Origin: Gloeobacter kilaueensis JS1
GTDB taxonomy: Bacteria > Cyanobacteriota > Cyanobacteriia > Gloeobacterales > Gloeobacteraceae
DNA length: 64,000 bases
NCBI RefSeq assembly: GCF_000484535.1
Contig: NC_022600.1
Coordinates: forward strand, 310,001 to 374,000
Direction: 5' to 3'
In this document: in pieces, positions 26,105 through 35,853 of the stretch
Position numbering within the stretch: the stretch's first letter is position 1
Layout: each line of letters starts with the position of its first letter
Program-made: the position numbers and the translations under genes
Notes under the pieces: generated by a model
The model's input: only the letters and a program-made list of their open reading frames with translations
Database searches by the model: none
What the model was told of the DNA's origin: nothing

Positions 26105-27133
26105 ATGCAGCGAGACGGTTCACAAAACGACTATCAGCTATTTGTCGGTATTGATGTGGCGGCACTCACTGTCACTGCCGCCTGGCTGCTCACCCACGCA
26201 AAGCCTACCGCTGCCATCACACTGCCCCAAACCCCCGAAGGACACTGCCAATTGGCCGAACGCTTACTCGCCGTCTGTCCCACCGCCGCTGAGGTGTTAG
26301 TGGTCATCGAAGCCACAGGCTCCTACTGGATGCGACTGGCCACATTTCTGGCGCTCAAAGGTTTTGCCGTCAGTGTGGTCAACCCCGCTCAGTCTCATTA
26401 CTTTGCCAGGGCACTGCTCAAGCGTTCCAAAAGCGATGCGCTTGATGCCCAGACGCTTGCCCAACTCGCTGCCGCCCTGCAACCTGGTCTTTGGCAGCCG
26501 CCGCCTGAGATTTATTACCAACTCCAACAGCGCCTGCAGCATCGCGATGCCTTGCTGCAGCAACGCCAACAACTGCACAACCAGTTGCACGCTCTGCGGC
26601 AATTTCCGTTGGTGGTGGCGGCGGTACAAGCGAGTCTGGAGCAGTTGAGCCACACCTTCGATGAGCAGATTGCGCAGATGGAAGCTCAGCTAGAAGCGCT
26701 GCTCGCCCAAGACTCGCTTTGGCATCAAGCTGCAACCAAGCTGCGCACTATCAAAGGCATTGGGTCTGTCACCGCTGGGTGGGTGTTGGTGAGTACCCTC
26801 AACTTCGGCTGCTGTGCAACGGTGGAAGCGGCGGTGGCCTACGCGGGTCTCGCTCCCCGCTCCCACCGTAGCGGCACCAGCCTTCATAGACCAGAGCGCA
26901 TCGGCCATGCAGGCAATGCCCGCTTACGCACGGCGCTGTATATGGCGAGCTTGAGTGCGATCCGCTGCAATCAGCAGATTAAAAGCTTTTACCAGCGGCT
27001 ACGAGCAGCCGGTAAACCGGCAAAGGTAGCGCTTTGCGCTGCGGCTCGCAAACTCTTACACATTGCCTGGGCGGTTGTGAAAACAGACACGCCTTTCGAT
27101 GCAGAGCACGGCAGGTTGGTTTGCTTGCAGTAG
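26105..27133 (+). mobile_element. IS110-family transposase (DEDD recombinase)
   Basis: This 342-residue protein is an IS110-type transposase. The N-terminal RuvC-like domain shows the DEDD set: Asp17 (VGIDVAA), Glu69 (VVIEATGSYW), Asp111 and Asp114 (KRSKSDALDAQ). A central coiled coil (~residues 133-200, QLQQRLQHRDALLQQRQQL) follows. The C-terminal Transposase_20 part has IKGIGSVTAGW, AVAYAGLAPRSHRSG with Ser256 at the catalytic serine position, and HAGNARLRTALY. ATG 26105 is preferred; an upstream frame from 26018 lacks family resemblance. No terminal inverted repeat is visible, which is normal for IS110. The gene looks intact. Confidence 0.9.
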
Positions 27134-27394
27134 GGCGGAGGAAGAGAAGAAAGGAGGAGGCTGCTTGACTCTCAATACCGTATCTCTTCTCCTCTGCCCG
27201 GCGGGGCAGCCCCCCATTCGGGGGGCAGGGGAGGAGAGGGGGGGCAGGGGGGGTGTGGAGGGGTGGGGGACGGTTTTAGCAATACCCAAAAGCGCAAAAG
27301 AACAACCAACTCCCAAAAAGCCCGCTTCCCCCATCCAGCCCAAAACCTGATGCTTTTTTCGCTTCGTCTCCTTAGCAGTGAAGGTTAAACGTCG
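27134..27394. repeat. GC-rich palindromic tract downstream of the IS110 transposase
   Basis: Positions 27187-27240 hold a nested palindrome: TCTCCTCTGCCC... outside, with GCCCCCC-ATTC-GGGGGGC (27209-27226) as perfect 7-bp stem and 4-nt loop, and GGGGAGGAGAGG on the right. Purine-rich GGGGGCAGGGGGGG tracts continue to ~27270. This could be a terminator-like or dispersed repeat, or belong to the element's right end. The element's boundary cannot be placed. Confidence 0.55.
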
Positions 27395-27757
27395 ATGCTT
27401 CTGACTGAGAACGAAATTAATGCTGCAATAGAGACAGTAAAAGCTGCATTTCCCAACCTCAGCAATTGGCAGTACCAGAACACAGTGAGCAGCGAGTGCC
27501 CTGGATTCTCCCTGTGGGGCCAGTTCGTCCTCAAGCCTGATGGGCCCTGGACTAAAGACTTCTTCATCACATTCTATATCTACCAAGTCCAATGGCGTGG
27601 AAGCCTGACGGTAGGCCAACATGCTTACTTCTGGTCCAGCACGGAAGAGGGAGACTCCTACTTACTGAACACAGAATTGTGTGATTCTCTTGAAACAGCT
27701 ATCGCAGCGCTCAAAGCAGAAATTTCCAGGCTTTTTGCAGCCTTCCTGGCTCTATAA
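27395..27757 (+). CDS. Hypothetical protein
   Basis: This 120-residue protein has no signal peptide and no motif I recognise. It starts LLTENEINAAIETVKAAFPN and contains an aromatic-rich middle (FFITFYIYQVQWRGSLTVG), consistent with a small alpha/beta fold. The sequence before its ATG is poor in ribosome site. It lies between the IS110 palindromic tract and the end of clpX on the opposite strand. AT content is higher than in the neighbouring tig-clpX genes, so it may have come in with the mobile element. Function unknown. Confidence 0.5.
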   Translation: MLLTENEINAAIETVKAAFPNLSNWQYQNTVSSECPGFSLWGQFVLKPDGPWTKDFFITFYIYQVQWRGSLTVGQHAYFWSSTEEGDSYLLNTELCDSLETAIAALKAEISRLFAAFLAL

Positions 27758-27867
27758 TCTGCGATATGATTTTCGGCTTATCAAGCGCTCCTTGTAACTC
27801 CTGACGTCCCGCGCAGCGATAGGCCACCCACCCCAGCGGTGAGCGTCTTGGGCGAACACCTGTGATG

Positions 27868-29187
27868 CTACGCCGATTCGGGCTTGGGCAGGGAACTGGG
27901 CAGGATGAGCAACTCGGAGGTCGAGCGCTTCTCGACCATCTCGCGGGTGATGATGCATTCGCGGATATCGGAGCGCGAGGGGATCTCGTACATCACCTCG
28001 AGCATCAACTCCTCGACGATGCCGCGCAGGGCACGCGCCCCGGTCTTGCGCCGGAAAGCCTCTTGGGCGATGGTCTTGATCGCCTCGGGCTCGAAGGTGA
28101 GCTTGACCGCGTCCATGCGCAACAGGCGCTGGTATTGCTTGAGCAGGGCGTTTTTGGGCTCGGTGAGGATAGCGATGAGCGCCTCCTCGTCGAGGGGTTC
28201 GAGCACGGCGATGGTCGGGATGCGACCGATAAATTCGGGGATGAGGCCAAATTTGACCAGATCGTCGGGTTCGAGCGCCTTGAGCGATTCGACCAGGCGC
28301 TTTTCACGGTTTTGGGGTTCGCCGCCCGCCTGAACAAAGCCCATGGCGCGCTTGCCGCTGCGCTGCTCGACCACCCGCTCCAGGCCGACGAAGGCACCGC
28401 CGCAGATAAACAAGATATTCGTCGTGTCGATCTGGATGTATTCCTGGTAGGGGTGCTTGCGCCCACCCTGGGGAGGCACGTTGGCGATCGTGCCTTCGAG
28501 CATCTTGAGGAGCGCCTGCTGGACACCCTCGCCCGACACGTCGCGGGTGATCGAGGGGTTCTCGGACTTGCGGGCAATCTTGTCGATTTCGTCGATGTAG
28601 ATGATGCCGCGCTGGGCGCGCTCGACGTCGCCGTCGGCCACCTGCAGGAGCCTGAGCAGGATGTTCTCGACGTCCTCGCCCACGTAACCCGCCTCGGTGA
28701 GGGTGGTCGCATCGGCGATCGCAAAGGGCACATCGAGCAGATCGGCGAGCGTCTGGGCCAGGAGCGTCTTGCCGCAGCCAGTGGGACCGATGAGCAGAAT
28801 GTTGGACTTGGAAATTTCGACTTCGTCGCCGTTTTCTTCGAGCTTGGAACTGAGGCGCTTGTAGTGGTTGTAGACGGCCACCGAGAGGATCTTTTTGGCT
28901 TCCTGCTGGCCAATCACGTGCTGATCGAGGAAGGACTTGATCTCCTGGGGCTTGGGAATTTTTTTAAGGGACGGCTCGCGGCGGCGCTCGCGGGAACCGG
29001 CTTTGACCTTGGCTGGTTGCGGCTGTGGCTGGGTCGCCCCTTCAAAGAGTTCTTCGTCGAGAATCTCGTTACACAGTTCGACGCACTCATCGCAGATATA
29101 GACCCCAGGCCCGGCAATCAGCTTGCGGACTTGCTCCTGGGACTTGCCGCAGAAGGAGCACTTGAGATGGGAGTCGTACTTGGGCAT
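27868..29187 (-). CDS. clpX: ATP-dependent Clp protease ATP-binding subunit ClpX
   Basis: This 439-residue AAA+ unfoldase has the N-terminal zinc-binding domain with Cys10, Cys13, Cys32 and Cys35 (CSFCGK and CDECVELC), Walker A GPTGCGKT at ~134-141, Walker [11 protein letters not shown], and the C-terminal D2-small domain. ClpX hexamers dock on ClpP to unfold and feed substrates. It lies 23 bp downstream of tig on the same strand, so the two are co-transcribed. In most bacteria clpP lies between tig and clpX; here none is present. Confidence 0.96.
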   Translation of the reverse strand: MPKYDSHLKCSFCGKSQEQVRKLIAGPGVYICDECVELCNEILDEELFEGATQPQPQPAKVKAGSRERRREPSLKKIPKPQEIKSFLDQHVIGQQEAKKILSVAVYNHYKRLSSKLEENGDEVEISKSNILLIGPTGCGKTLLAQTLADLLDVPFAIADATTLTEAGYVGEDVENILLRLLQVADGDVERAQRGIIYIDEIDKIARKSENPSITRDVSGEGVQQALLKMLEGTIANVPPQGGRKHPYQEYIQIDTTNILFICGGAFVGLERVVEQRSGKRAMGFVQAGGEPQNREKRLVESLKALEPDDLVKFGLIPEFIGRIPTIAVLEPLDEEALIAILTEPKNALLKQYQRLLRMDAVKLTFEPEAIKTIAQEAFRRKTGARALRGIVEELMLEVMYEIPSRSDIRECIITREMVEKRSTSELLILPSSLPKPESA

Positions 29188-29210
29188 GGGGCCGCCTTGG
29201 TTGCAAGGGT

Positions 29211-30632
29211 TTACTGAACGGGAGGCGATTCGCCGGGTGCGGGTGACTCCACATCGCTGTTGTCTGCTTCGCCGGGCGAAGAGACAGCCTCGGAGGAGAG
29301 GGAGGGATCATCGCTGGGGGCCGCTTCTGCCGTCTCCGGCGAAAGCACCTCTATTGTAGAATGCCCGGCGAGCCAGTCCAAAATCTTCTCTGTGAGCATT
29401 TCCTCACGGGCAAAATCGGCGAGCGCCTGCTCGGAGACCGGCTCATCGAGATCGGCGCGCAGTTGCTCGACGCGCTCACTTACCTGGGATTCATCGACCT
29501 GGAGGTTTTCGAGGCGGGCCACCTGGGCGAGGGCGAGGGTGCGCTTGAGGCGATTTTCAGCGTCGCCTCTTAAAGTCTCCCGCAGCCGGGGCATGTTCTC
29601 TTCGGTGAAGATCCGGCTCGGATCGATGCCGCGCTGCTGCAGGTCGCGGATGCTCTGCTCGGCGAGAAACTGCACTTCGCGGTTGACGAGCGTATCGGGC
29701 AGATCGACGGTCGTCTGCTCGACGATCGCCTTGATGATCGCCGCGTCGCGGTTGGCGCGGGTCTGCTCGGTGGCCTGCTCCTGCTGCTGCTTTTCGAGAA
29801 ATTCTCTTAACGCCTCAAGCGAATCAAATTCGCTGATGTCGCTGGCAAAATCGTCGTCGAGGGCAGGCAGGTCTTTGATCTTGAGGTCTTTAAGCGTCAC
29901 CTCAAAGCGCGCCTCGACTCCCGCCAGTTCTGTCTGGGGATAGTCCGCCGGGAAGGTGAGATCGAGGGACTTGCTCTCGCCGATATTCATGCCGACGATG
30001 CCCTCGGTAAAGCCCGCGATGAGGCGGCCCGGCACCAGCTCGACTTCAAAATCGCTGGCTTTAGCTCCGCTAATCTCGCTGCCGTCGTCTCTGCGGCTGC
30101 CGCTAAAGTCGATGATCGCCGTGTCACCCGCCTCCGCCGGGCGGTTTTCGACCGGCACCAGCACCGAGCGCTGCTCGCGGTAGCGTTCGAGGGTGGCATC
30201 GACACTGGCCGGGTCGTAGGGCACCTCTTTGTACTGGATGGTGAGGCCGGTGTAGGTGCCCAGCGTCACCTCCGGCTGGACATCGACGGCGGCGTTAAAG
30301 CTCAAGGGTTCGCCCGGCTGGTAGCGGCCCAGCAATTCCTCGAACGAGTCGCGCAGTTGCAGGTTCCCCAGCGAGGCGATCGATTCTTGTTCGATCGCTT
30401 CTTTGATCGAGGAGTCGATGAGATTTTCGAGGGCAAGGGCTTTGAGGCGCTCCTTGCCATAAAACTGCAGCACCAACTGGCGCGGCGCTTTGCCGGGGCG
30501 AAAGCCAGGAATGCGCGCCTTGCGCACGTAGTCGCTCACCAGTTTTTCGTAGGCTTGTTTGGACTTGTCGCCTTCGACTTCGACGAGCAGGCCCATCTGG
30601 GAGCGCGGGAGTTTTTCTTGCGTAACTTTCAT
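29211..30632 (-). CDS. tig: Trigger factor
   Basis: This 473-residue ribosome-associated chaperone begins at ATG 30632 ([12 protein letters not shown]) with the ribosome-binding signature near residues 40-55 ([15 protein letters not shown], where GFRxGKxP is canonical). The PPIase-like domain follows ([11 protein letters not shown]) and then a long helical C-terminal domain rich in basic and acidic residues. The last ~60 residues are low complexity ([18 protein letters not shown]), which is uncommon. The open frame extends further upstream to 30926 without any family resemblance. It is divergent from grpE, which starts 152 bp away, and precedes clpX. Confidence 0.95.
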   Translation of the reverse strand: MKVTQEKLPRSQMGLLVEVEGDKSKQAYEKLVSDYVRKARIPGFRPGKAPRQLVLQFYGKERLKALALENLIDSSIKEAIEQESIASLGNLQLRDSFEELLGRYQPGEPLSFNAAVDVQPEVTLGTYTGLTIQYKEVPYDPASVDATLERYREQRSVLVPVENRPAEAGDTAIIDFSGSRRDDGSEISGAKASDFEVELVPGRLIAGFTEGIVGMNIGESKSLDLTFPADYPQTELAGVEARFEVTLKDLKIKDLPALDDDFASDISEFDSLEALREFLEKQQQEQATEQTRANRDAAIIKAIVEQTTVDLPDTLVNREVQFLAEQSIRDLQQRGIDPSRIFTEENMPRLRETLRGDAENRLKRTLALAQVARLENLQVDESQVSERVEQLRADLDEPVSEQALADFAREEMLTEKILDWLAGHSTIEVLSPETAEAAPSDDPSLSSEAVSSPGEADNSDVESPAPGESPPVQ

Positions 30633-30784
30633 CGACTCAAAAAATATGAAGGACGGCGGCCAGCAGGCCAGACAGAGGCCCATTGTACACGCTCCATTGC
30701 CGCGCTGCCGACTGCGCAGACGGGGACGAAGCTGCAGCAAGACGAGGTTAAGATCGACAGCAAAGCATTTTAAGCACAAGAGCA

Positions 30785-31384
30785 ATGGCAGAGAACGAGA
30801 GTGTAACCGAGAACTCCCAGCCGCCCGTAACGGCGGCAGCGGCGGCCCCGCCCACCGGCGATCCGGCGGGAACAGCAGGCAGCGACATCGACCAGGCTGC
30901 CCAACTCGAACAACTTGCCGCCACAAACACCCAGCTGCAAGAAAAGCTGGGCGAGCAGGAGCAGAAATATCTCAGGCTGCTGGCCGACTTCGACAACTTC
31001 CGCAAGCGCACCCAGCGCGAGAAGGACGAACTCGGCGCGTTCGTCTCCGCAAGGCTACTGCAGGAGATTCTGCCGGTACTCGACAACTTCGATCGGGCCC
31101 GCACCCACGTCCAGCCCGAAAACGAGCGCGAAGAAAAGCTACACAACAGCTACCAGCAGGTCTACCGCCAGTTTCTTGCCATCCTCGAAAAACAGGGCGT
31201 CCAGCTCCTTGAGGTGGTGGGCCAGCCCTTCAACCCGGCTCTGCACGAGGCGATCCTGCGGGAGGAGTCGAGTGAAGTGAGCCAGGAAACGGTCGTCGCC
31301 GAATTGCAAAAAGGCTACAGCCTGGGCGAGCGCGTGTTGCGCCCGGCGATGGTCAAGGTGGCCGTACCGGCGCACCCGGCCTGA
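30785..31384 (+). CDS. grpE: Co-chaperone GrpE
   Basis: This 199-residue nucleotide exchange factor for DnaK has a long, Ala/Pro/Gln-rich disordered N-terminus (~residues 1-45), a coiled-coil dimer region (~45-90) and the conserved core YLRLLADFDNFRKRTQREKD (~residues 59-78). The C-terminal beta domain includes FNPALHEAI and YSLGERVLRPAMVKVA. ATG 30785 begins MAENESVTEN, and the region before it is divergent from tig. No dnaK or dnaJ is adjacent in this window. The end abuts the convergent HAD/ATPase gene. Confidence 0.94.
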   Translation: MAENESVTENSQPPVTAAAAAPPTGDPAGTAGSDIDQAAQLEQLAATNTQLQEKLGEQEQKYLRLLADFDNFRKRTQREKDELGAFVSARLLQEILPVLDNFDRARTHVQPENEREEKLHNSYQQVYRQFLAILEKQGVQLLEVVGQPFNPALHEAILREESSEVSQETVVAELQKGYSLGERVLRPAMVKVAVPAHPA

Positions 31385-33097
31385 TTATGCTGGAGCGGTG
31401 TAGCGCCTCTGGATCGCCTCTAAGATCCGCTCGCGGCTTTGAGCGGCATCGAGGCCGGGTTCCGATTCGACTTGGGCCACCTCGTCGGCCAGATCCCGGT
31501 CCTTGATCGCCTCGCCAAACCAGCGGGAGTAATCGTGAGCCTGGAGGTGAAACAGCCAGGTCTCATCGTCGATGCCCTGGGCAAGCTGGCCAAAGAGGAC
31601 CAGATTCTGGGCGCGCAGGTTGAGGCGATTGTCGGGGCCGCGAAAATAAAAGCTCTTGTCGGTGCCCAATTCCCCCTCCGCGTACTTGCGCAGGTGGCGG
31701 CGGCGCTCCATCTGGGGCGGCTTGATCTCGAAGCGCTCGGTTTGGCCGTCGCCGGTGCGGTGCCAGGCGAATACCTGCCCCGGCTCCAGTTTTTGGGGCT
31801 CTAGATCGGGGGGGACGCGGCCAATCGCCTCACAAAAAGCGCCGATCGTCCGTTCAGGCGTCTGACCGACGGCAAAGACGCTATCGACCGGCAGCAGGGC
31901 CGCCGGTGAGACGCTCTCCGGATGGACGGTGACCAGGATCATGCCCTTGAGCGCCTGGGGCAGGGTCAGGGTCGCCGGATCCCAGGTGGAAGGAAGCAGG
32001 TGGTGCGCCTCATCGACGACGATCCAGTGGGGCCGGGCGGTCTGGACGCGCAACTGCTGCAGTTGCGGCAGCAGGTCCGCAAAGAAGGCGGGCCGATCCG
32101 CGAGTGGAATACCGAGGAGGTTGACGACGACGTTGTGATCGGGCCGCTCAAGCAATTCGAGGACCTTTTCTGGTACCGGCGGCTGGTGGCTGTCGCCGAT
32201 CACGAGTGCCCCCTCGAATTCGGCGTAGTCGCCCTCCGGGTCGATGATGCAGAACTGGTAACCGCGCTCGACCAGTCGTTCGAGCATCCCGGTCGTAAAA
32301 GTCGTCTTGCCGCCGCCGGAGGTGCCGGCGAGCAGCACGCTCGTGCCGTAGGGTCTGAGATACACTTCTGAGCCGTCCTCGCGGTTGCCGAGCAGGATGT
32401 CGTGGCGGCTGATCGAAGGCTCGATATCGGCCAGATCGCTTTCTACCAGCCGCTCGATAAGTTCGATCACCCCTGCCCCCCGCGCGCCCCCGGTGACAAA
32501 ATCTGCCAGATCCTTGAGGGCCGGCAGGGCGTTGGCGACGGCGACGGCGCACTCGCAGGCGCTCAAAAAAGCGTGGTCGTTTTCGGCGTCTCCGACACCT
32601 GCGACGTTGTGAGGAGAAAGGCCCAGTTCTGCTAGAGCCGCCGCGAGGCCGCTTGCCTTGTTGATCCCGGCGGGCAGGACCATCACCGCCCCCTTGTTGA
32701 AGATCACCTGCAGCTCAAGGCCCAGGTCGCGGATCGCAGCGAGCACCGCCGTCTCGTTGGGCTCCCAGGTGGCCACAATCACATGGCCCACCGACAGCGG
32801 CGAGACGTTCTGTTCTTTGAGCCGCTCGACAAAGGCTTCCGGCGGCGCAGCGGCCAGCGGCACCGCCTCGCGGCTGGCAGGCCGATACAGAAGCGCCCCA
32901 TTTTCGGCTACCACCCGCTCAAAAAGTTCGAGGTGCGGAAAGGCGCGTTCGAGATCCTCCAGTTCGCGCCCGGTCACCAAGAGCAACTTGCGACCAGAAT
33001 TGCGCAATTTTCGCAGCGCCTGGAGGGTAGCTTCGTCCACGCGGCCATCGGCAGCGAGGGTGCCGTCGTAATCGCAGGCCAGAGCCAGGTAGTGCAT
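31385..33097 (-). CDS. HAD-IIB phosphatase domain fused to a HerA-like P-loop ATPase
   Basis: This 570-residue protein has two domains. Residues ~1-225 form a Cof-type HAD phosphatase: Asp9/Asp11 in DYDGT, Thr42 in LVTGRE, Lys147, and GVGDAENDHAF at 167-177 (motif IV). Residues ~226-480 look like an FtsK/HerA-type ATPase: Walker A GTSGGGKTT (258-266), Walker B HWIVVDEAHH (357-366). The last ~90 residues contain NLVLFGQLAQGIDDET and HDYSRWFGEAIKD, a block I recall from HAD-fused proteins. All catalytic residues look present in both. The joint function is unknown; glycan or nucleotide processing coupled to ATP is a guess. Confidence 0.8.
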   Translation of the reverse strand: MHYLALACDYDGTLAADGRVDEATLQALRKLRNSGRKLLLVTGRELEDLERAFPHLELFERVVAENGALLYRPASREAVPLAAAPPEAFVERLKEQNVSPLSVGHVIVATWEPNETAVLAAIRDLGLELQVIFNKGAVMVLPAGINKASGLAAALAELGLSPHNVAGVGDAENDHAFLSACECAVAVANALPALKDLADFVTGGARGAGVIELIERLVESDLADIEPSISRHDILLGNREDGSEVYLRPYGTSVLLAGTSGGGKTTFTTGMLERLVERGYQFCIIDPEGDYAEFEGALVIGDSHQPPVPEKVLELLERPDHNVVVNLLGIPLADRPAFFADLLPQLQQLRVQTARPHWIVVDEAHHLLPSTWDPATLTLPQALKGMILVTVHPESVSPAALLPVDSVFAVGQTPERTIGAFCEAIGRVPPDLEPQKLEPGQVFAWHRTGDGQTERFEIKPPQMERRRHLRKYAEGELGTDKSFYFRGPDNRLNLRAQNLVLFGQLAQGIDDETWLFHLQAHDYSRWFGEAIKDRDLADEVAQVESEPGLDAAQSRERILEAIQRRYTAPA

Positions 33098-33296
33098 AAA
33101 AGGTCCGCCTTGGGCTCAGACAGTGCCCTCAGTGTCCGATGACAATCTGGCGAAGCGGATGTGTCCAAGGAGAGATTCGTGCCCGGTTCCTACCACCGAC
33201 AGACAAGCAGGCGGCGCGGTCTCTATCGGAATGTAGCTCCGGGGCGAGTTGGGAGGACTCTACAGTGTTGGGCGTAGTGATAAAAAGGCGGCACCG

Positions 33297-34037
33297 ATGC
33301 CCGAGAACGATAAGCAGCCCGGTCTGGCGGAGCAGGCACTCAACAAGGCGGCAGAAATGGGCCTGACGAGCCAGTTGCGCGACGTCGAGAAGATGGACGT
33401 GGCGATCAAGACCAATCCCCTCAAGCTCATCCAGGGAGAAGTCGAGGCGGTGAGCGTCGAGGGCGAAGGGCTGCTGATGCAAAAGGATCTGCGCGTCGAA
33501 AAGCTCGAAGTGCAGGCGGGCCGCATCTCGATTAACCCCCTCGCCGCCGCCCTGGGCAAGATCGAACTGGAGCAGCCCACCGAAGCGACCGCCCGCGTCC
33601 TGCTTACCGAGGCCGATTTGAACCGCTCGCTCAACTCCGAGTACATCCGGGGGATGCTGCAGAATTTGCAGATCGAAGCCGAGGGCAGAGCGCTCAGCGT
33701 CGATGTCCAGCAGGTCGAAGCGAAGCTGCCGGGCGAGGAGCGCCTCTGGATGCGCTCGCGCCTCTCCATCCACCAGACAGGCGAGACCCAAGAAGTCACC
33801 TTCACCGCCCGTCTGGTGCGCTCGGGCAATCGGATCGCCCTCGAAGACATTCAGTACCCCGAAGGCGGCGATCTTTCGCCCGAGCTGACGGCTGGACTGC
33901 AGGTCAAGGCGAACGAACTGGGCAACATCAGCAACTTCGAGCTGGACGGGATGTCCCTGCGCCTCCAGACGCTCGAAGTGCGCCGGGGTGAAATCGATCT
34001 TACCGTCGAGATCTACGCCGAGCAGTTTCCGAGCTAG
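33297..34037 (+). CDS. DUF2993 (LmeA-like) protein
   Basis: This 246-residue protein starts at ATG 33297 (MPENDKQPGLAEQALNKAAEMG). The repeated beta-strand pattern (VEAVSVEGEGLLMQKDLRVE, ISINPLAAALGKIELEQP) matches DUF2993, the family that includes the mannosylation-linked LmeA of mycobacteria and many cyanobacterial envelope proteins. No signal peptide is evident. A weak start region follows 199 bp after the divergent HAD/ATPase gene. Its stop touches the end of petA on the opposite strand. Role in lipid handling is known for relatives only. Confidence 0.72.
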   Translation: MPENDKQPGLAEQALNKAAEMGLTSQLRDVEKMDVAIKTNPLKLIQGEVEAVSVEGEGLLMQKDLRVEKLEVQAGRISINPLAAALGKIELEQPTEATARVLLTEADLNRSLNSEYIRGMLQNLQIEAEGRALSVDVQQVEAKLPGEERLWMRSRLSIHQTGETQEVTFTARLVRSGNRIALEDIQYPEGGDLSPELTAGLQVKANELGNISNFELDGMSLRLQTLEVRRGEIDLTVEIYAEQFPS

Positions 34038-35078
34038 TTAGAGTCCCTGCTTCTCCGCCTCGTACTCCTGGACTTTTTCGACCTGCTTTTTCTTGAGAAC
34101 GAGCAGCAACTGGCAGACGAAGGCCGCCGCCAAAAAGGCGATGAGCCAGGTCACCCGCTGCGGATCTTGAAGCACGATGTCGCCCTCCTCCTGACCAAAG
34201 CCACCGACGTTCGGGTCGTTGGTGAGGGGGTCGCCCGCCTTGAGCTTGGCTCCGACTTTGAGCGTCTCCAGCAGCTTCGGTCCGGGGGGAATATTGACGA
34301 CGGTCGGCTTTCCCTTCTCGTCGGTGATCGTCACCCGCTCGCCGTTCTCGTACTCAAAATCGACCGGTTCGGTGCCGAGGCCGTACTGGAGCTTGGCTGT
34401 AACCTTGACGCCCTTTTCGATGTTGGCCACGGTACCGGCGACGGGGCTCGTGTACTGGGCATTGTTGCTCGCAGTGCCGTTGGAGTAGACCTGGCCTCTG
34501 CCCCGGTTCGCCCCGACGTAGAGCGAGTACTTGCCAAAATTTACCCGCTCCTCTTTGCTCACGCCCTTAGCGTTCGGATCGGGCGCTTTGATCGGGACGA
34601 TAAATTCCTGGTCTTTGACCTGGTCGGAGCCGATCTGATTGATGATGTAGGTGGTCGGGTGCTCCTTGAGCTTTTCGGGCTTGTCGGCGTAGAGCTGTAC
34701 GGCGGGGTACTTCTCCATCGCCTCCTTCGCTTCTTTGTCCCACTCTTTTTCGGGGGCGAGGTTAAAGCCCTTCGGCAGCTGAATATAAGCGCCCAACTGC
34801 ACGACTGCCGGGCTGCCGTCTGCGCCGACTTCCTGGACTTTGGGATCCCAGGGCACCTTGACTTTGAGATTAAACACCTGCCCCGGCTCGACCGACTGCG
34901 GAAACTCGACCTCGGTCTGTTTCAGGCCGAGGTGACAGTTCGAGCAGACAATTTTGCCCGAGGCGTCGCGCGCCTCCGGGTAGGCGGCGGCGAACGCCGG
35001 CCAGGCTGAAGCCTTTTGAGGCACACTCCACAGGCCCGCCGCCGCAACCAGGGCCCAGGCCATCCATTGCTTTTTCAT
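34038..35078 (-). CDS. petA: Apocytochrome f
   Basis: This 346-residue precursor is a membrane-anchored c-type haem protein of the cytochrome b6f complex that passes electrons to plastocyanin or cytochrome c6. A signal peptide ends at ~Ala25; the haem motif CSNCH is Cys45, Cys48, His49. A C-terminal helix (~residues 312-332, WLIAFLAAAFVCQLLLVL) anchors it. The mature protein appears to start at Trp26, where the usual axial-ligand N-terminus is Tyr1. ATG 35078 is chosen; ATG 35090 is in frame. It follows petC by ~27 bp in the petC-petA operon. Confidence 0.95.
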   Translation of the reverse strand: MKKQWMAWALVAAAGLWSVPQKASAWPAFAAAYPEARDASGKIVCSNCHLGLKQTEVEFPQSVEPGQVFNLKVKVPWDPKVQEVGADGSPAVVQLGAYIQLPKGFNLAPEKEWDKEAKEAMEKYPAVQLYADKPEKLKEHPTTYIINQIGSDQVKDQEFIVPIKAPDPNAKGVSKEERVNFGKYSLYVGANRGRGQVYSNGTASNNAQYTSPVAGTVANIEKGVKVTAKLQYGLGTEPVDFEYENGERVTITDEKGKPTVVNIPPGPKLLETLKVGAKLKAGDPLTNDPNVGGFGQEEGDIVLQDPQRVTWLIAFLAAAFVCQLLLVLKKKQVEKVQEYEAEKQGL

Positions 35079-35105
35079 TGCATTCTCCACCCGAATCTGC
35101 GTCGC

Positions 35106-35663
35106 TTACTTCTTCCAGTACGGATCTTTGTTGCACCAGAGATCCGAGCAGCGAAAATCCTGCTCGGTCCAGGGCGAAAAGACGACATGGTTATCCTGGA
35201 CCGCTGCCTTGACCAGGGCAAGGGGCATCGGGGCCGGACCACGGTGCAGGCTACCGTCGGCATTGTACTGTGAACCGTGGCAGGGGCACTTGAATAGCTG
35301 CGCGCCAGTGTCCCAGGGTACGACACAGCCAAGGTGGGTGCAGACGGCGTTGATGCCGTAGTTGGCGATCTGCTTGTCGTTGATGACGATGTAGGTCGCA
35401 TCGCCGCCGTTGACATCGATGCCGAGACTGATCACCCGGTCGATGGGAGCAGAATCGGCGAGGAGCTTATCGACGGCGATGTCTTTGCCGGCGCGATCTT
35501 TGGCTGTCGCCCCACCGCCGCCGCCCGAACTGGAAGGCGGCAGAAAATACTGAACAACTGGATAAAGGGCGGCAAGGGTCGTAGCCGCGATCGCCCCGCC
35601 CGTCACGTACGAGAGCAGCTGGCGGCGGCCCATCGAGATCTCTTGTGCTGCAGATTCGCTCAT
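35106..35663 (-). CDS. petC: Cytochrome b6f complex Rieske iron-sulfur subunit
   Basis: This 185-residue protein has an N-terminal twin-Arg-like RRQLLSYVTGGAIAATTLAA anchor (~residues 13-32), a Gly-rich hinge SSSGGGGGA (~44-52), and the Rieske cluster ligands Cys108/His110 (CTHLGC) and Cys126/Cys128/His129 (CPCHGSQY). Cys113 and Cys128 form the disulfide-type pair. The tail WTEQDFRCSDLWCNKDPYWKK is longer than in most PetC proteins and has two extra cysteines. AAAGGGAGAACC precedes ATG 35663. The region to queC is a divergent 190-bp promoter gap. Confidence 0.95.
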   Translation of the reverse strand: MSESAAQEISMGRRQLLSYVTGGAIAATTLAALYPVVQYFLPPSSSGGGGGATAKDRAGKDIAVDKLLADSAPIDRVISLGIDVNGGDATYIVINDKQIANYGINAVCTHLGCVVPWDTGAQLFKCPCHGSQYNADGSLHRGPAPMPLALVKAAVQDNHVVFSPWTEQDFRCSDLWCNKDPYWKK

Positions 35664-35853
35664 GGTTCTCCCTTTAAGGAGTGTGCTGTAACAAAAGGAC
35701 TTGAAAAGATATTAACGACTGATCCCCGAGATTGCGAACAATTGCTTAACAGAGATTAACATTTCTTTGCATGAGCACTCATGGCGGGCCGGTGCGGCCA
35801 GGGGAGCGGGCCTGCGAGGTTAAGATTGCAGAGTAGCGACCGGCGGGTGGGCG

